64,000 nucleotides of DNA from Burkholderia sp. FERM BP-3421 (GCF_028657905.1 NZ_CP117782.1:2046001-2110000), one strand, 5' to 3'. Shown: positions 16,379 to 25,486, counted from the first letter of the stretch. The notes: generated from the letters alone by a model not told the origin. Numbers and translations: made by a program.

Positions 16379-17087
16379 GAGCCTCGCCGTTCGGCACGAA
16401 CACGTAGCCGCGGCCCCGTACCGTCTGGATGAAACGCGGCGTCGACGGATCGCTCTCGAGGATGCGGCGCAGGCGCCAGACCTGCACGTCGATGCCGCGG
16501 TCGGTGCCGTCGTATTCCGGCCCGTGCAGCAGCTCCAGGAGGCGCTCGCGGGTCAGCGTGCGCAGCGCGTTGTTGACGAAGATCTTCAGGAGCGCGAATT
16601 CGCTGCTCGACAGCGTCGCCGGCTTGCCGTCGACGGCCAGCGTGCGGGCCTGGAAATCGAGCACGAAGCGGCCGAACGCGTACGGCTCGCGCTGCTCGGG
16701 CGCCGCCGCCGACGGCGTCGTGCGGCGCCGCCGCAGCACCGCCTGCACGCGCGCGAGCAGCTCGCGCGGGTTGAACGGCTTGCCGAGGTAGTCGTCCGCG
16801 CCCAGTTCGAGGCCGACGATGCGGTCGACGTCGTCCGCGCGCGCGGTCAGCATGATCACGGGGATGTCGTCGCCCGCCGCGCGCAGCTGCCGCAGCGCGG
16901 TCAGGCCGTCGACGCCCGGCATCATGAGATCGAGCACGATCAGGTCGGGACGCTCGCGTTCGAGGCGCTTTTCGAGCGATGCGGCGTCGTGCAGGACCGA
17001 CACCTCCATGCCCTGGCGAACGAGGTAGTCGCGCAGCAGGTCGCGCAGTTCTTGGTCGTCGTCGACGATGAGGATCTGGGTAGTCAT
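16362..17087 (-). CDS. OmpR-type response regulator
   Basis: The 241 aa regulator has a receiver domain with acidic pocket DD near 9-11, phosphoacceptor Asp53 in LIVLDLMMPG, and Lys in GKPFNPREL. A winged-helix DNA-binding domain follows, with DVQVWRLRRILE as the recognition helix and RGRGYVFVPNG as the wing. It is closest to OmpR among the known groups. It is transcribed first, ahead of its kinase, and is divergent from the Spy-like gene. A CpxR-type direct repeat lies about 85 bases upstream, so it may regulate both itself and the neighbour. Confidence 0.92.
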   Translation of the reverse strand: MTTQILIVDDDQELRDLLRDYLVRQGMEVSVLHDAASLEKRLERERPDLIVLDLMMPGVDGLTALRQLRAAGDDIPVIMLTARADDVDRIVGLELGADDYLGKPFNPRELLARVQAVLRRRRTTPSAAAPEQREPYAFGRFVLDFQARTLAVDGKPATLSSSEFALLKIFVNNALRTLTRERLLELLHGPEYDGTDRGIDVQVWRLRRILESDPSTPRFIQTVRGRGYVFVPNGEAHAQTH

Positions 17088-17172
17088 GGCGTGAAGTTTA
17101 TCGTGCAGGTTGGGAGACTTAGGAGAAACAACGTTCCGAAAGGGTTACTGCGGGTTACGACGCAAGGGAAGT

Positions 17173-17187
17173 GTAATGGCTGGTAAA
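17173..17187 (+). promoter_or_regulatory. CpxR-like direct repeat between regulator and Spy-like gene
   Basis: The repeat reads GTAAT-5-GTAAA. The known CpxR box is GTAAA-5-GTAAA, so this differs at one base. It lies in the 232-base gap between the divergent response regulator and Spy/CpxP-like genes. Binding by the OmpR-type regulator is inferred from position. Confidence 0.45.
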
Positions 17188-17319
17188 CACCCTCCGCCGT
17201 CGCGTAACACGCCGCGGGTAGCGCTTGGCTACGCTGCGTCTTACCGGATGCCGGCGAGCGTCGGCGCAATCGCTGGACGCCCGCCGCATCGTGGCCCCGT
17301 TCACACAGGAGTATCCGAA

Positions 17320-17883
17320 ATGTATAAGAAGATGTCCCGGGTGGCCATCGCCGCCTCCGCCGTGCTCGCCCTTGCCTTCGGCGCCACCGCCCAAGCCGCG
17401 CCTGCCGACCAGCCGCCGTCCGGCGGCCCCGGCATGCACCGGATGCACGACGGGCACGAAGGCGGTCCGTTCATGATGATGAAGCGCCTGCACGACAAGC
17501 TGAACCTGTCCGCCGCGCAGGAACAGCAGTGGCAGGCCGCCCTCAACACCATGAAGCAGAACGGCGCGGCGATGCGCAAGAACCACGAGCAGATCCGCCA
17601 GCAGTTCGCCGCCCAGCGGAACCAGCCGATCCTCGACATGAACGCGCTGCACGCGGCCCGCCAGCAGGTCGAGCAACAGAACGCGCAGCTGCGCGAACAG
17701 ACTTCGGCCGCCTGGCTCGCGTTCTACAACGGCCTGAACGACCAGCAGAAGACCACCGTCAGCACGGCGTTCAAGGAGCACATGGCGAAGATGGCGCAGC
17801 GCCACGAGAAGATGAAGGAACGCTGGCAGCAGCACCGCGCCGCGCAAGGCGCGTCGGCCGCCGCGCCGGCCCAGCCGCAGTAA
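17320..17883 (+). CDS. Spy/CpxP-like periplasmic chaperone
   Basis: The 187 aa protein has a signal peptide (1-27, ending AQAAP), a Met/His/Gly-rich segment (about 34-52), and a helical domain with two LTxxQ-type motifs (LNLSAAQEQQW and LNDQQKTTV) typical of Spy and CpxP. The tail is Gln/Ala-rich. Start 17320 follows AGGAG at 17307. Spy proteins are small periplasmic folding chaperones induced by envelope stress. Position, divergent from a two-component pair, copies the cpxP-cpxRA layout of enterobacteria. The Met/His-rich part might bind metal. Confidence 0.88.
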   Translation: MYKKMSRVAIAASAVLALAFGATAQAAPADQPPSGGPGMHRMHDGHEGGPFMMMKRLHDKLNLSAAQEQQWQAALNTMKQNGAAMRKNHEQIRQQFAAQRNQPILDMNALHAARQQVEQQNAQLREQTSAAWLAFYNGLNDQQKTTVSTAFKEHMAKMAQRHEKMKERWQQHRAAQGASAAAPAQPQ

Positions 17884-17993
17884 GCGCCTGCCGCGGCCTC
17901 CCGGGCCGCGCTCATGACAACGCCGCGCCGGGGTTCGCGCCCCGTCGCGGCGTTTTCACGCGCGGGCGGCGAGGCGCGCGATCGGGTGGCAGC

Positions 17994-18063
17994 CGCCTTG
18001 CGCCTTGCGCCTTGCGCCTTCCGCCTTCCGCCTTCCGCCTTCCGCCTTCCGCCTTCCGCCTTC
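17994..18063. repeat. Heptanucleotide tandem repeat, 10 units
   Basis: Three copies of CGCCTTG (17994-18014) are followed by seven copies of CGCCTTC (18015-18063). It lies in the gap between the ends of the Spy-like gene and the convergent pirin gene, only 10 bases from the pirin stop. The unit length suggests slippage can change its copy number without changing any protein. Confidence 0.95.
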
Positions 18064-18072
18064 CGCCGACCG

Positions 18073-18768
18073 TCACCCCAGATCGAACAGCAGCACCTCC
18101 GCCTGCTCGCCGCACGCGAACGAGACCGCGTCGACCCCGCCGATCCGCGCGCCGTCGCCCGCCTCCAGCCGCTCGCCGTTGACCGCCAGCGCGCCGCGCA
18201 CAACGTGCACATAGGCGCGCCGCCTCGCCGCGAGGTCGAACACGGCCCGCTCCGGGCCGTCGAACAGCCCGACGTAGATCGCCGCGTCGGCGCGCAGCGA
18301 CAACACCCCGTCGCGCCCGCCCGGCGCCGCGAGCGCCCGCAGCCCGCGCCGGCCGTGCTCCGCGCGGCGCTGCCCCGCATAGTCCGGCCGCCCGCCGCGC
18401 TCGCCCGGCCGCAGCCAGATCTGCAGCAGGCGCAGCGGCAGGGCGCACGACGCGTTGTAGGTGCTGTGCAGCATCCCCCGCCCGGCGCTCAGCCGCTGCG
18501 CATCGCCCGCCCGCAGGATCGCGCCGTTGCCCATGCTGTCGCGATGCGCGAGCGCCCCCTCCAGCACGTAGGTGACGATTTCCAGGTCGCGATGCGGGTG
18601 CAGGCTGAAACCGCGGGTCGGCGCGATGCATTCGTCATTGAGCGCGTACAGCGCGCCGAGCGGCGGGTGCGGGTCGTCGGGCGCATCGGGCGCCGCGAAA
18701 CTGCGGTGGCGTTCGAGCCACCCCTGGCTGGCATGGTCGCGCTCGGCCGCGCGGCGAATCCGGAACAT
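18073..18768 (-). CDS. Pirin family protein (YhhW/YhaK-like bicupin)
   Basis: The 231 aa protein has the pirin N-terminal cupin with metal-binding HPHRDLE (about residues 57-63) and a later Glu/His pair (LSAGRGMLHSTYN), in the HxH...E/H arrangement of the family. The second cupin is degenerate, as in YhhW. The start at 18768 places FRIRRA at the N-terminus, as in relatives. Some relatives degrade quercetin (a dioxygenase activity); whether this one does is unknown. It is a single gene, reading away from the amino-acid transporter. Confidence 0.88.
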   Translation of the reverse strand: MFRIRRAAERDHASQGWLERHRSFAAPDAPDDPHPPLGALYALNDECIAPTRGFSLHPHRDLEIVTYVLEGALAHRDSMGNGAILRAGDAQRLSAGRGMLHSTYNASCALPLRLLQIWLRPGERGGRPDYAGQRRAEHGRRGLRALAAPGGRDGVLSLRADAAIYVGLFDGPERAVFDLAARRRAYVHVVRGALAVNGERLEAGDGARIGGVDAVSFACGEQAEVLLFDLG

Positions 18769-19073
18769 GGCGGTCTCCGTTCGATTGAATGGCACGGAAC
18801 CAATGTAGGGGCGCACCCCTCGCGCAACAATCCGCGCGTCCGCACCGGATCGTTGCCCGGATCGCGCCAATCGCCCGCCCGGCGGCCCGCGCCAGTTTCT
18901 TCCGGGGCCCGGTCGGGGTTCGGGTAAAATACCGCGCTTTTGGCCGTCCCTTCCCTGCGGGAGGCGACGAGAAAAGCCGGCGAACGCGAATTTTGGCTAC
19001 CTAGAATACGGCCGGCACGCCGCGCCCCGGCTCATCCCGGCACGCGGCCCAGGCAGTCAGGAAGAGGAACGAC
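18769..19073. promoter_or_regulatory. Divergent promoter region of pirin and the amino-acid transporter
   Basis: Candidate plus-strand -10 elements are TAAAAT (18925-18930) and TAGAAT (19002-19007); neither has a good -35. An AGGAAGAGGAA ribosome binding site precedes the transporter gene. No open frame here is convincing. Confidence 0.4.
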
Positions 19074-19850
19074 ATGAAGAAGCTCGCCCTGTGCGCAGCC
19101 CTCGCCCTTGCGGCGGGCGGCGCCTTCGCGAAAGATTGGAAGACCGTGCGGATCGGCGTCGACGCCAGCTATCCGCCGTTCGAATCGACGGCCCCCAGCG
19201 GCGACATCGTCGGTTTCGACGTCGACCTGACCAAGGAGGTCTGCAAGCGGATCAACGCGAAGTGCGTCTGGGTCCCGCAGGATCTCGACGGCATCATCCC
19301 CGCACTGAAGGCCAAGAAGTTCGACGTGATCGTGTCGTCGCTGACGATCACCGACAAGCGCCGCGAGCAGATCGACTTCTCCGACAAGCTGTACGACGCG
19401 CCCGCGCGCATGATCGCGCCGGCCGGCTCGCCGCTGCGGCCCACGGTCGAATCGCTGAAGGGCAAGCGGGTCGGGGTCGAGCAGGGCTCGACCCAGGAAA
19501 CCTTCGCGAAGACCCACTGGGAACCGCAGGGCGTGACGATCGTCCCCTACCAGAACCAGGACCAGGTCTACGCCGACCTCGGTTCGGGCCGGCTCGACGC
19601 CGCGCTGCAGGACGAGCTGCAGGCCGACTACGGTTTCCTGCGCACGGCGCGCGGCAAGGGCTTCGCCTGGGCCGGCCCGGACGTGAAGGATCCGAAGACC
19701 CTCGGCGACGGCACCGCGATGGGCCTGCGCAAGGAGGATATCGACCTGAAGGAGAAGATCAATCAGGCGCTGGCCGCGATGCACAAGGACGGGACGTACG
19801 ACAGGCTGTCGCACCGCTACTTCTCGTTCAGCATCTATTCGGCGAAGTAA
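19074..19850 (+). CDS. hisJ: Periplasmic Lys/Arg/Orn/His-binding protein
   Basis: The 258 aa protein has a signal peptide (1-22) and a full solute-binding family 3 domain. The ligand-site motifs are seen: VDASYPPFESTAPSG and GFDVDLTKEVC near the N-terminus and VSSLTITDKRREQIDFSD for the amino-acid backbone. It resembles HisJ/ArgT. It is the first gene of an operon with two permeases and an ATPase. The symbol follows the layout; the exact amino acid is not proven. Confidence 0.88.
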   Translation: MKKLALCAALALAAGGAFAKDWKTVRIGVDASYPPFESTAPSGDIVGFDVDLTKEVCKRINAKCVWVPQDLDGIIPALKAKKFDVIVSSLTITDKRREQIDFSDKLYDAPARMIAPAGSPLRPTVESLKGKRVGVEQGSTQETFAKTHWEPQGVTIVPYQNQDQVYADLGSGRLDAALQDELQADYGFLRTARGKGFAWAGPDVKDPKTLGDGTAMGLRKEDIDLKEKINQALAAMHKDGTYDRLSHRYFSFSIYSAK

Positions 19851-19997
19851 GCCGGTCGCGCGGCCGCCCGCGAGGCGACCGCGCGCCGATCACGCGCTGC
19901 CCGCGCCGCGGCCGGGCAGTCCGATACGCACGGGGCGTTCCGCACAGCGCGGGGCGCGTCTTTCGCGACGCCGCGCGCGCGTCGTCAAGGACTTCAT

Positions 19998-20687
19998 ATG
20001 TTTCTTCAAGGCTACGGCCCGCTGATTCTTTCCGGCACCTGGCAGACCGTCAAGCTTGCGGTGCTGTCGCTCGTGCTCTCGTTCCTGCTCGGCCTGCTCG
20101 GCGCGGCGGCGAAGCTGTCGCGCAACCGCCTGTCACAGGGCGCCGGCACGCTGTATACGACGCTGATCCGCGGCGTGCCCGACCTGGTGCTGATGCTGCT
20201 CTTGTTCTACAGCCTGCAGATCTGGCTGAACCAGCTGACCGACCTGATGAACTGGGATCAGATCGACATCGATCCGTTCGCGGCCGGCGTGCTGGTGCTC
20301 GGCTTCATCTACGGCGCGTACTTCACCGAGACCTTCCGCGGCGCGTTCCTGTCGGTGCCGCGCGGCCAGCTCGAGGCGGGCAGCGCGTACGGCATGACGA
20401 ACTGGCAGGTGTTCACGCGGATCATGTTCCCGCAGATGATGCGCTTCGCGCTGCCGGGCATCGGCAACAACTGGCAGGTGCTCGTCAAGTCGACCGCGCT
20501 CGTGTCGATCATCGGCCTCGCGGACGTCGTCAAGGCCTCGCAGGACGCCGGCAAGGGCACGCTGCGGTTCTTCTTCTTCACCCTGCTGGCCGGCGCGATC
20601 TACCTCGCGATCACGACGATCTCGAACTTCGTGCTGATGTGGCTTGAAAAGCGTTACTCGACCGGCGTCCGAAAGGCAGACCTATGA
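19998..20687 (+). CDS. hisQ: Amino-acid ABC transporter permease, HisQ type
   Basis: The 229 aa protein has five to six helices and the EAA-type loop (LEAGSAYGMTNWQVFTRI in parts) near residues 124-142 that contacts the ATPase. It is 147 bases after the binding protein gene and overlaps hisM by 4 bases (ATGA). It forms a heterodimeric channel with HisM in the inner membrane. Confidence 0.9.
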   Translation: MFLQGYGPLILSGTWQTVKLAVLSLVLSFLLGLLGAAAKLSRNRLSQGAGTLYTTLIRGVPDLVLMLLLFYSLQIWLNQLTDLMNWDQIDIDPFAAGVLVLGFIYGAYFTETFRGAFLSVPRGQLEAGSAYGMTNWQVFTRIMFPQMMRFALPGIGNNWQVLVKSTALVSIIGLADVVKASQDAGKGTLRFFFFTLLAGAIYLAITTISNFVLMWLEKRYSTGVRKADL

Positions 20688-21397
20688 TCGACCTGATCCA
20701 AGAATACTGGCGCAACTACCTGTATACCGACGGGTATCGCTTCACGGGCCTCGCGATCACGCTGTGGCTGCTCGTCGTGTCGATCGGCATCGGCTTTTGC
20801 CTGTCGGTCCCGCTCGCGGTCGCGCGCGTGTCGAAGAGGAAATGGCTGTCGGGCGCGGTGTGGCTCTACACCTACGTGTTCCGCGGCACCCCGCTCTACG
20901 TGCAGCTGCTGCTCTGCTACACGGGCCTCTACAGCCTGCAGGCGGTGCGCGGCACGCCGCTCCTCGATTCGTTCTTCCGCGACGGCATGAACTGCACGCT
21001 GCTCGCGTTCACGCTCAACACCTGCGCGTATACGACCGAGATCTTCGCGGGCGCGATCAAGGCCACCTCGTACGGCGAGATCGAGGCGGCGCGCGCCTAC
21101 GGGATGTCGAGCTTCACGCTGTACCGGCGCGTCGTGCTGCCGTCGGCGCTGCGGCGCGCGCTGCCGCTGTACAGCAACGAAGTGATCCTGATGCTGCACG
21201 CGACCACGGTCGCGTTCACCGCGACCGTGCCCGACATCCTCAAGATCGCGCGCGACGTGAATTCGGCGACCTACATGTCGTTCCACGCGTTCGGCATCGC
21301 CGCCCTGCTCTATCTCTCGATCTCGTTTACGCTCGTGTGGCTGTTCCGCCGCGCCGAGCACCGCTGGCTCGCCTACCTGCGCCCGCAGGGCAAGTAA
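20684..21397 (+). CDS. hisM: Amino-acid ABC transporter permease, HisM type
   Basis: The 237 aa permease has about five helices and an EAA-type loop (EIEAARAYGMSSFTLYRR in parts). FRGTPLYVQLLLCYTGL in the N-terminal half is typical of this subfamily. It begins within the stop codon of hisQ and is 19 bases before the ATPase gene. It pairs with HisQ. Confidence 0.9.
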   Translation: MIDLIQEYWRNYLYTDGYRFTGLAITLWLLVVSIGIGFCLSVPLAVARVSKRKWLSGAVWLYTYVFRGTPLYVQLLLCYTGLYSLQAVRGTPLLDSFFRDGMNCTLLAFTLNTCAYTTEIFAGAIKATSYGEIEAARAYGMSSFTLYRRVVLPSALRRALPLYSNEVILMLHATTVAFTATVPDILKIARDVNSATYMSFHAFGIAALLYLSISFTLVWLFRRAEHRWLAYLRPQGK

Positions 21398-21416
21398 GCC
21401 GCGCCAGGACCCTCTG

Positions 21417-22196
21417 ATGACTACCCAGATGCACAAGCTTTTCGTCGACGATCTTCACAAGCAGTACGGCAGCAACGAGGTGCTCAAGGGCGTGTCGCTG
21501 AAAGCGAACGCCGGCGACGTGATCAGCGTGATCGGCTCGTCCGGTTCGGGCAAGAGCACGATGCTCCGCTGCATCAACTTCCTCGAGCAGCCCAATGCGG
21601 GCCGCATCTTCGTCGACGGCGAAGAAGTCCGCACCGCGCGCGACAAGGGCGGCGCGCTCAAGGCCGCCGACCCGCAGCAGCTGCGCCGCGTGCGCACCAA
21701 GCTCGCGATGGTGTTCCAGCACTTCAACCTGTGGTCGCACCTGAACGTGCTGGAGAACGTGATCGAGGCCCCCGTCAACGTGCTGGGGCTGTCGAAGCGC
21801 GAGGCCGAGGAACGCGCGCGCGAATACCTGGAGAAGGTGGGGCTCGCGCCGCGCCTCGAGAAGCAGTATCCGTCGCACCTGTCGGGCGGCCAGCAGCAGC
21901 GCGTCGCGATCGCGCGCGCGCTGGCGATGCAGCCGGACGTGATGCTGTTCGACGAGCCGACTTCCGCGCTCGATCCGGAACTGGTCGGCGAAGTGCTGAA
22001 GGTGATGCAGAAGCTGGCCGAGGAAGGCCGCACCATGATCGTCGTCACGCACGAGATGGGCTTCGCGCGCAACGTGTCGAACCACGTGATGTTCCTGCAC
22101 CAGGGCCGCGTCGAGGAAGAAGGCGCGCCCGCCGAGGTGTTCGGCGGCACCCGCAGCGAACGCCTGAAGCAGTTCCTGTCCGGCAGCCTCAAGTAA
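21417..22196 (+). CDS. hisP: Amino-acid ABC transporter ATPase, HisP type
   Basis: The 259 aa ATPase has Walker A GSSGSGKST, Q-loop FQHFNLW, signature HLSGGQQQRVAIARAL, Walker B MLFDEPTSALD and the switch His in VVTHEMGF. It closes the four-gene importer operon. The length matches E. coli HisP (258 aa), including the KGGALKAAD segment seen in HisP. Confidence 0.93.
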   Translation: MTTQMHKLFVDDLHKQYGSNEVLKGVSLKANAGDVISVIGSSGSGKSTMLRCINFLEQPNAGRIFVDGEEVRTARDKGGALKAADPQQLRRVRTKLAMVFQHFNLWSHLNVLENVIEAPVNVLGLSKREAEERAREYLEKVGLAPRLEKQYPSHLSGGQQQRVAIARALAMQPDVMLFDEPTSALDPELVGEVLKVMQKLAEEGRTMIVVTHEMGFARNVSNHVMFLHQGRVEEEGAPAEVFGGTRSERLKQFLSGSLK

Positions 22197-22290
22197 CGGC
22201 CGGGCCGCGGCGGCGGGCGGCGCGCGCCGGGGCGAAGCCACCCGCCCGCGCGCCGGCAACCCGCGCCATTCAAGGCGCGCTTGCCCTCGC

Positions 22291-22788
22291 TCAGCCCGCG
22301 GCGGCGGGCGCGTCGGCGGCCGCGGCGCGCAGCGCGTCGCCCGCGAGCCGGTAGCGCACCCACTCGGGCTGCGCGGCCGCGCCCAGCGCCTCGTAGAAGC
22401 GGATCGCCGGCGCATTCCAGTCGAGCACGCTCCATTCGAAACGGCCGCAACCCTCCTCCACCGCGATGCGCGCCAGCGCGCGCATCAGCGCCTGACCCAC
22501 GCCCGCGCCGCGCGCATGCGGCGCCACGTAGACATCCTCGAGGTACAGGCCGGCCTGGCCGAGCCAGGTCGAATACGAGCGGCAGTACACCGCGAACCCG
22601 GCCGCCTCGCCGCCCACCTCGACGATCAGCGCACGCGCGGCGGGCGTCGCGCCGAACAGGCTGCGCTCGATCGATTCGACGGTCGCGACGACCTGGTCGC
22701 GCGCGTTTTCATACTCGGCCAGCTCGGTCACGAAGCGCAGGATCAGCGCGGCGTCGGCGCGCGCGGCGGGGCGAATCCAGGTAGTCAA
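22291..22788 (-). CDS. GNAT N-acetyltransferase, diamine acetyltransferase-like
   Basis: A TTG start at 22788 is chosen because GAGGAG lies 7 bases upstream; an ATG at 22809 is the alternative but lies before that site. The protein is about 165 aa. The acetyl-CoA pyrophosphate-binding loop is ARGAGVGQALM, preceded by LYLEDVYV, and followed by FEWSVLDWNAPAIRFYE, a pattern shared with spermidine/spermine-type acetyltransferases. The substrate is unproven. It stands divergent from the LysR gene, which may regulate it. Confidence 0.85.
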   Translation of the reverse strand: MTTWIRPAARADAALILRFVTELAEYENARDQVVATVESIERSLFGATPAARALIVEVGGEAAGFAVYCRSYSTWLGQAGLYLEDVYVAPHARGAGVGQALMRALARIAVEEGCGRFEWSVLDWNAPAIRFYEALGAAAQPEWVRYRLAGDALRAAAADAPAAAG

Positions 22789-22897
22789 GGCACGGCTCCT
22801 CGGTTGCATCGGATGACGGGCGCAGCACTGGCGCCGCCGGACCCCTCATGCTACGGTGTGCCCCTTCATGCAGGAAGTGCAATTTCTTCATCCAGAC

Positions 22898-23830
22898 ATG
22901 AAATCCATGCATTCCGATCTGCGCCGCCTCGACCTCAATCTGCTGCTCGTGTTCGACGCGCTGTGCCGCCATCGCTCGGTGAGCGCGGCCGCGCACGAGA
23001 TGGCGCTGAGCCCCTCCGCGCTGAGCCACGCGCTCGCGCGCCTGCGCCAGGCGACGGGCGACGAGCTGTTCGTGCGGCTCGGCAACGCGATGCAGCCGAC
23101 GGCGCGCGCCGAACAGATGGCGGGATGGGTCGGCGACGCTCTCGGCGTGATGTCGCAGGGCCTGCAGCGCACCCGCCATTTCGATCCCGCGGACAGCGAC
23201 CACACCTTCGTGTTCGCGGCGACCGACTACACGGCGTTCGCGGTCCTGCCCGCGTTCATCGCGCGCATGCAGCAGCAGGCGCCGCGGCTGCGCTTCCGGA
23301 TCGTCTATTCGAGCCGCCGCGTCGCGACCGACGACCTCGCCTCGGGCCGCGTCGACTTCGCGCTCGGCTACAACGACGATCCGGCCGCCCATGCGACGGG
23401 CGTCGAGGAGTTCGACTGGTTCTCCGACGACTACGTGGTGATCGCGCGCGATCCGCATCCGCGCATCGACGGCCCGTTGAGCCTCGACCAGTACCTGGCC
23501 GAGCGGCACGTGGTGGTGACGCCCTGGAACGAACCGCGCGGCATGGTCGACCACGTGCTCGAACGGCTCGGACTCGCGCGCGATGTCGCCGTGCAACTGC
23601 CGACCGTGCTGGCCGCGCCGTTCATCATCGCCGACTCGGCGCTGCTGATGACGGTGCCGCACCGCGCCGCGCTCGCGCTGCGCCACGCCGCGCCGATCCG
23701 GATCCTCGATGCGCCGTTCGAGATACCGCGCTACACGGTCAAGGTCTACACCCATGCGCAGCGCGCGCGCACCGACGCGCATCAATGGCTGCGCGCGCAA
23801 CTATTGCAGGCCGTGCCCGCGTTCGACTGA
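22898..23830 (+). CDS. LysR family transcriptional regulator
   Basis: The protein is about 310 aa. The winged helix-turn-helix covers about residues 8-66 (LLLVFDALCRHRSVSAAA, LSPSALSHALARLR), with DLRRLDLN as the usual N-terminus of the NodD/LinR-like group. A periplasmic-binding-like effector domain follows (about 95-300). Starts at 22856, 22898 and 22907 are all in frame; none has a strong binding site, and 22898 gives the usual N-terminal length. Likely targets are the divergent GNAT gene or the downstream porin. Confidence 0.88.
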   Translation: MKSMHSDLRRLDLNLLLVFDALCRHRSVSAAAHEMALSPSALSHALARLRQATGDELFVRLGNAMQPTARAEQMAGWVGDALGVMSQGLQRTRHFDPADSDHTFVFAATDYTAFAVLPAFIARMQQQAPRLRFRIVYSSRRVATDDLASGRVDFALGYNDDPAAHATGVEEFDWFSDDYVVIARDPHPRIDGPLSLDQYLAERHVVVTPWNEPRGMVDHVLERLGLARDVAVQLPTVLAAPFIIADSALLMTVPHRAALALRHAAPIRILDAPFEIPRYTVKVYTHAQRARTDAHQWLRAQLLQAVPAFD

Positions 23831-24329
23831 AACCGCGGACGCCGGCTGAAATTACTAAATGCTTACCAAATAGGAGCAATTTCGCACTACGCCTGACAAT
23901 TATCACCGTCAATACTCGCAATCCTTGAGCCTCCCCGTGCGAAATCGTGAGTCCCTTATTCGACAAGGGTAGCGCCCATCTTACGCATGCCGCGCGTGCG
24001 ACCTGCCGCACACCATCATTGCAATTTGGCGACACGGGCTAGTCAAACAACGATTTTCGTCGCCACCAAAGTGTATTTTTGCTAAATTAGTAACCAAAGT
24101 AGCAAAACGAAGATCATGAAAAGTAGTTTTACTTCATGACAACAAGGAGACCCCGGCAGGCCCATCCGGTCGCACGGGTTCGCAAAACGGTCCATCCGTC
24201 GCTCCCGACGTGCACTGCCCAGCCGGCCCCGCACGCGGTCTCCCTGGTTATCCCAATTTTGTCCGGAATCCGGTTCCGGACATCTCGCGTGGTACTGGGT
24301 TGACTTTTTGACAGGGTATGGAGGAGATG
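23831..24329. promoter_or_regulatory. AT-rich 499-base upstream region of the porin gene
   Basis: The centre of this region is far richer in A/T than its surroundings. At 24114-24139 TCATGAA and TTCATGA form an inverted repeat around a 12-base spacer, with a nested AAGTA-4-TACTT at 24121-24134. TGCTAAAT around 24080-24087 may be an extended -10. No open frame is credible. The size of the leader suits a highly regulated outer membrane protein gene, perhaps including small-RNA control. Confidence 0.5.
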
Positions 24330-25424
24330 ATGAAGAAAGCTTTGCTCGCGGCGGCACTGATGACCGCCGGGGTGGCGGCGCAGGCTCAAAGCAGCGTCAC
24401 GCTGTACGGCCGGATCGACGCCGGCATCGAGTATATGAACGGCCTGCCCAGCGCGAACGGCGGCAGCGCGAGCCGCTGGCGTGCCGAAAGCGGCAACTGG
24501 GGCACCAGCCTGTGGGGCCTGAAGGGCTCCGAGGACATCGGCGGCGGCAACAAGGTGGTGTTCCAGCTGGAAGGCAGCTTCAACACGATGGACGGCACCG
24601 GCCCGGGCGGCGGCAGCCTCTGGAATCGCTGGGCGACGATCGGTATCGCCAACGACAGCTACGGTACCCTGCTGCTCGGCCGCGAACTCGCGATCGCGAA
24701 CGGCGTGTGGGACTTCGATCCGTTCGGCCAGTCGTCGTGGTCGACCGCGTCGCTCGTGCGCGGCCGTAACTGGAACAAGACCAGCAACAACATCTCGTAT
24801 CAGTCGCCGAAATTCTACGGCTTCGACGTGTACGGCCAGTACTCGCTGTCGAACGCGACCAACTGGAACGGCAACGGCAGCACCGGCCAAGGTCGCAGCG
24901 AAGGCCTGCAGGTCACCTACACGAACGCGCTGTTCCAGGTGCGCGGCGTCTACGACGAAGCGCGCAACCCGGTCACCGGCCAGCTCGACGACGTGTTCAA
25001 CTACTCGCGCGAATACTTCGCGGGCGTGAACGTGTTCCTCGGCCAGTTCAAGCTGCAGGCGGCCTATCAGTCGTCGCACGCGAACTCCACCGCGGGCAAT
25101 CCGGCCAACAACGGCGTCACGACCACCCAGCAGGTCTGGGGCGGCGTGACCTGGCAGGCCACGCCGGCTGCCGCGCTGATCGCCGCCGTGTACCACGTGA
25201 ACGCCAACAACGGCGGCGGCAACGCGAACATCTACACGGTCGGCGGCTCGTACAACCTGTCGAAGCGCACGCTGCTCGACCTGCAGGTCGCGACGGTGCG
25301 CAACAGCAAGACCGCGAACTTCGGCCTGAACGCGAACCCGGCGGGTACGGACATCGCGAACGGCAATCCGAAGTTCGGCGGCAGCCAGACGGGCGTGTAC
25401 GCGGGCATCCAGCACCTGTTCTGA
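24330..25424 (+). CDS. Trimeric general porin (Burkholderia Gram-negative porin family)
   Basis: Start 24330 lies 5 bases after GGAGG; upstream in-frame ATGs at 24318 and 24327 overlap that site. The 364 aa product has a signal peptide ending AQAQ and begins the mature chain SSVTLYGRIDAGIEY, the standard first strand of betaproteobacterial 16-strand porins. SSRW-type and LWGLKGSEDIGGGNKVVFQLE strands follow, and the last strand ends in GIQHLF with C-terminal Phe, the BAM signal. It allows passive entry of small solutes. A strong terminator follows. Confidence 0.94.
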   Translation: MKKALLAAALMTAGVAAQAQSSVTLYGRIDAGIEYMNGLPSANGGSASRWRAESGNWGTSLWGLKGSEDIGGGNKVVFQLEGSFNTMDGTGPGGGSLWNRWATIGIANDSYGTLLLGRELAIANGVWDFDPFGQSSWSTASLVRGRNWNKTSNNISYQSPKFYGFDVYGQYSLSNATNWNGNGSTGQGRSEGLQVTYTNALFQVRGVYDEARNPVTGQLDDVFNYSREYFAGVNVFLGQFKLQAAYQSSHANSTAGNPANNGVTTTQQVWGGVTWQATPAAALIAAVYHVNANNGGGNANIYTVGGSYNLSKRTLLDLQVATVRNSKTANFGLNANPAGTDIANGNPKFGGSQTGVYAGIQHLF

Positions 25425-25486
25425 GCCGCGCGCGGCTGATTCCAACTCAAGACGAAGTTTTCACGCTGCTGCGAGAGGCGCGTATC

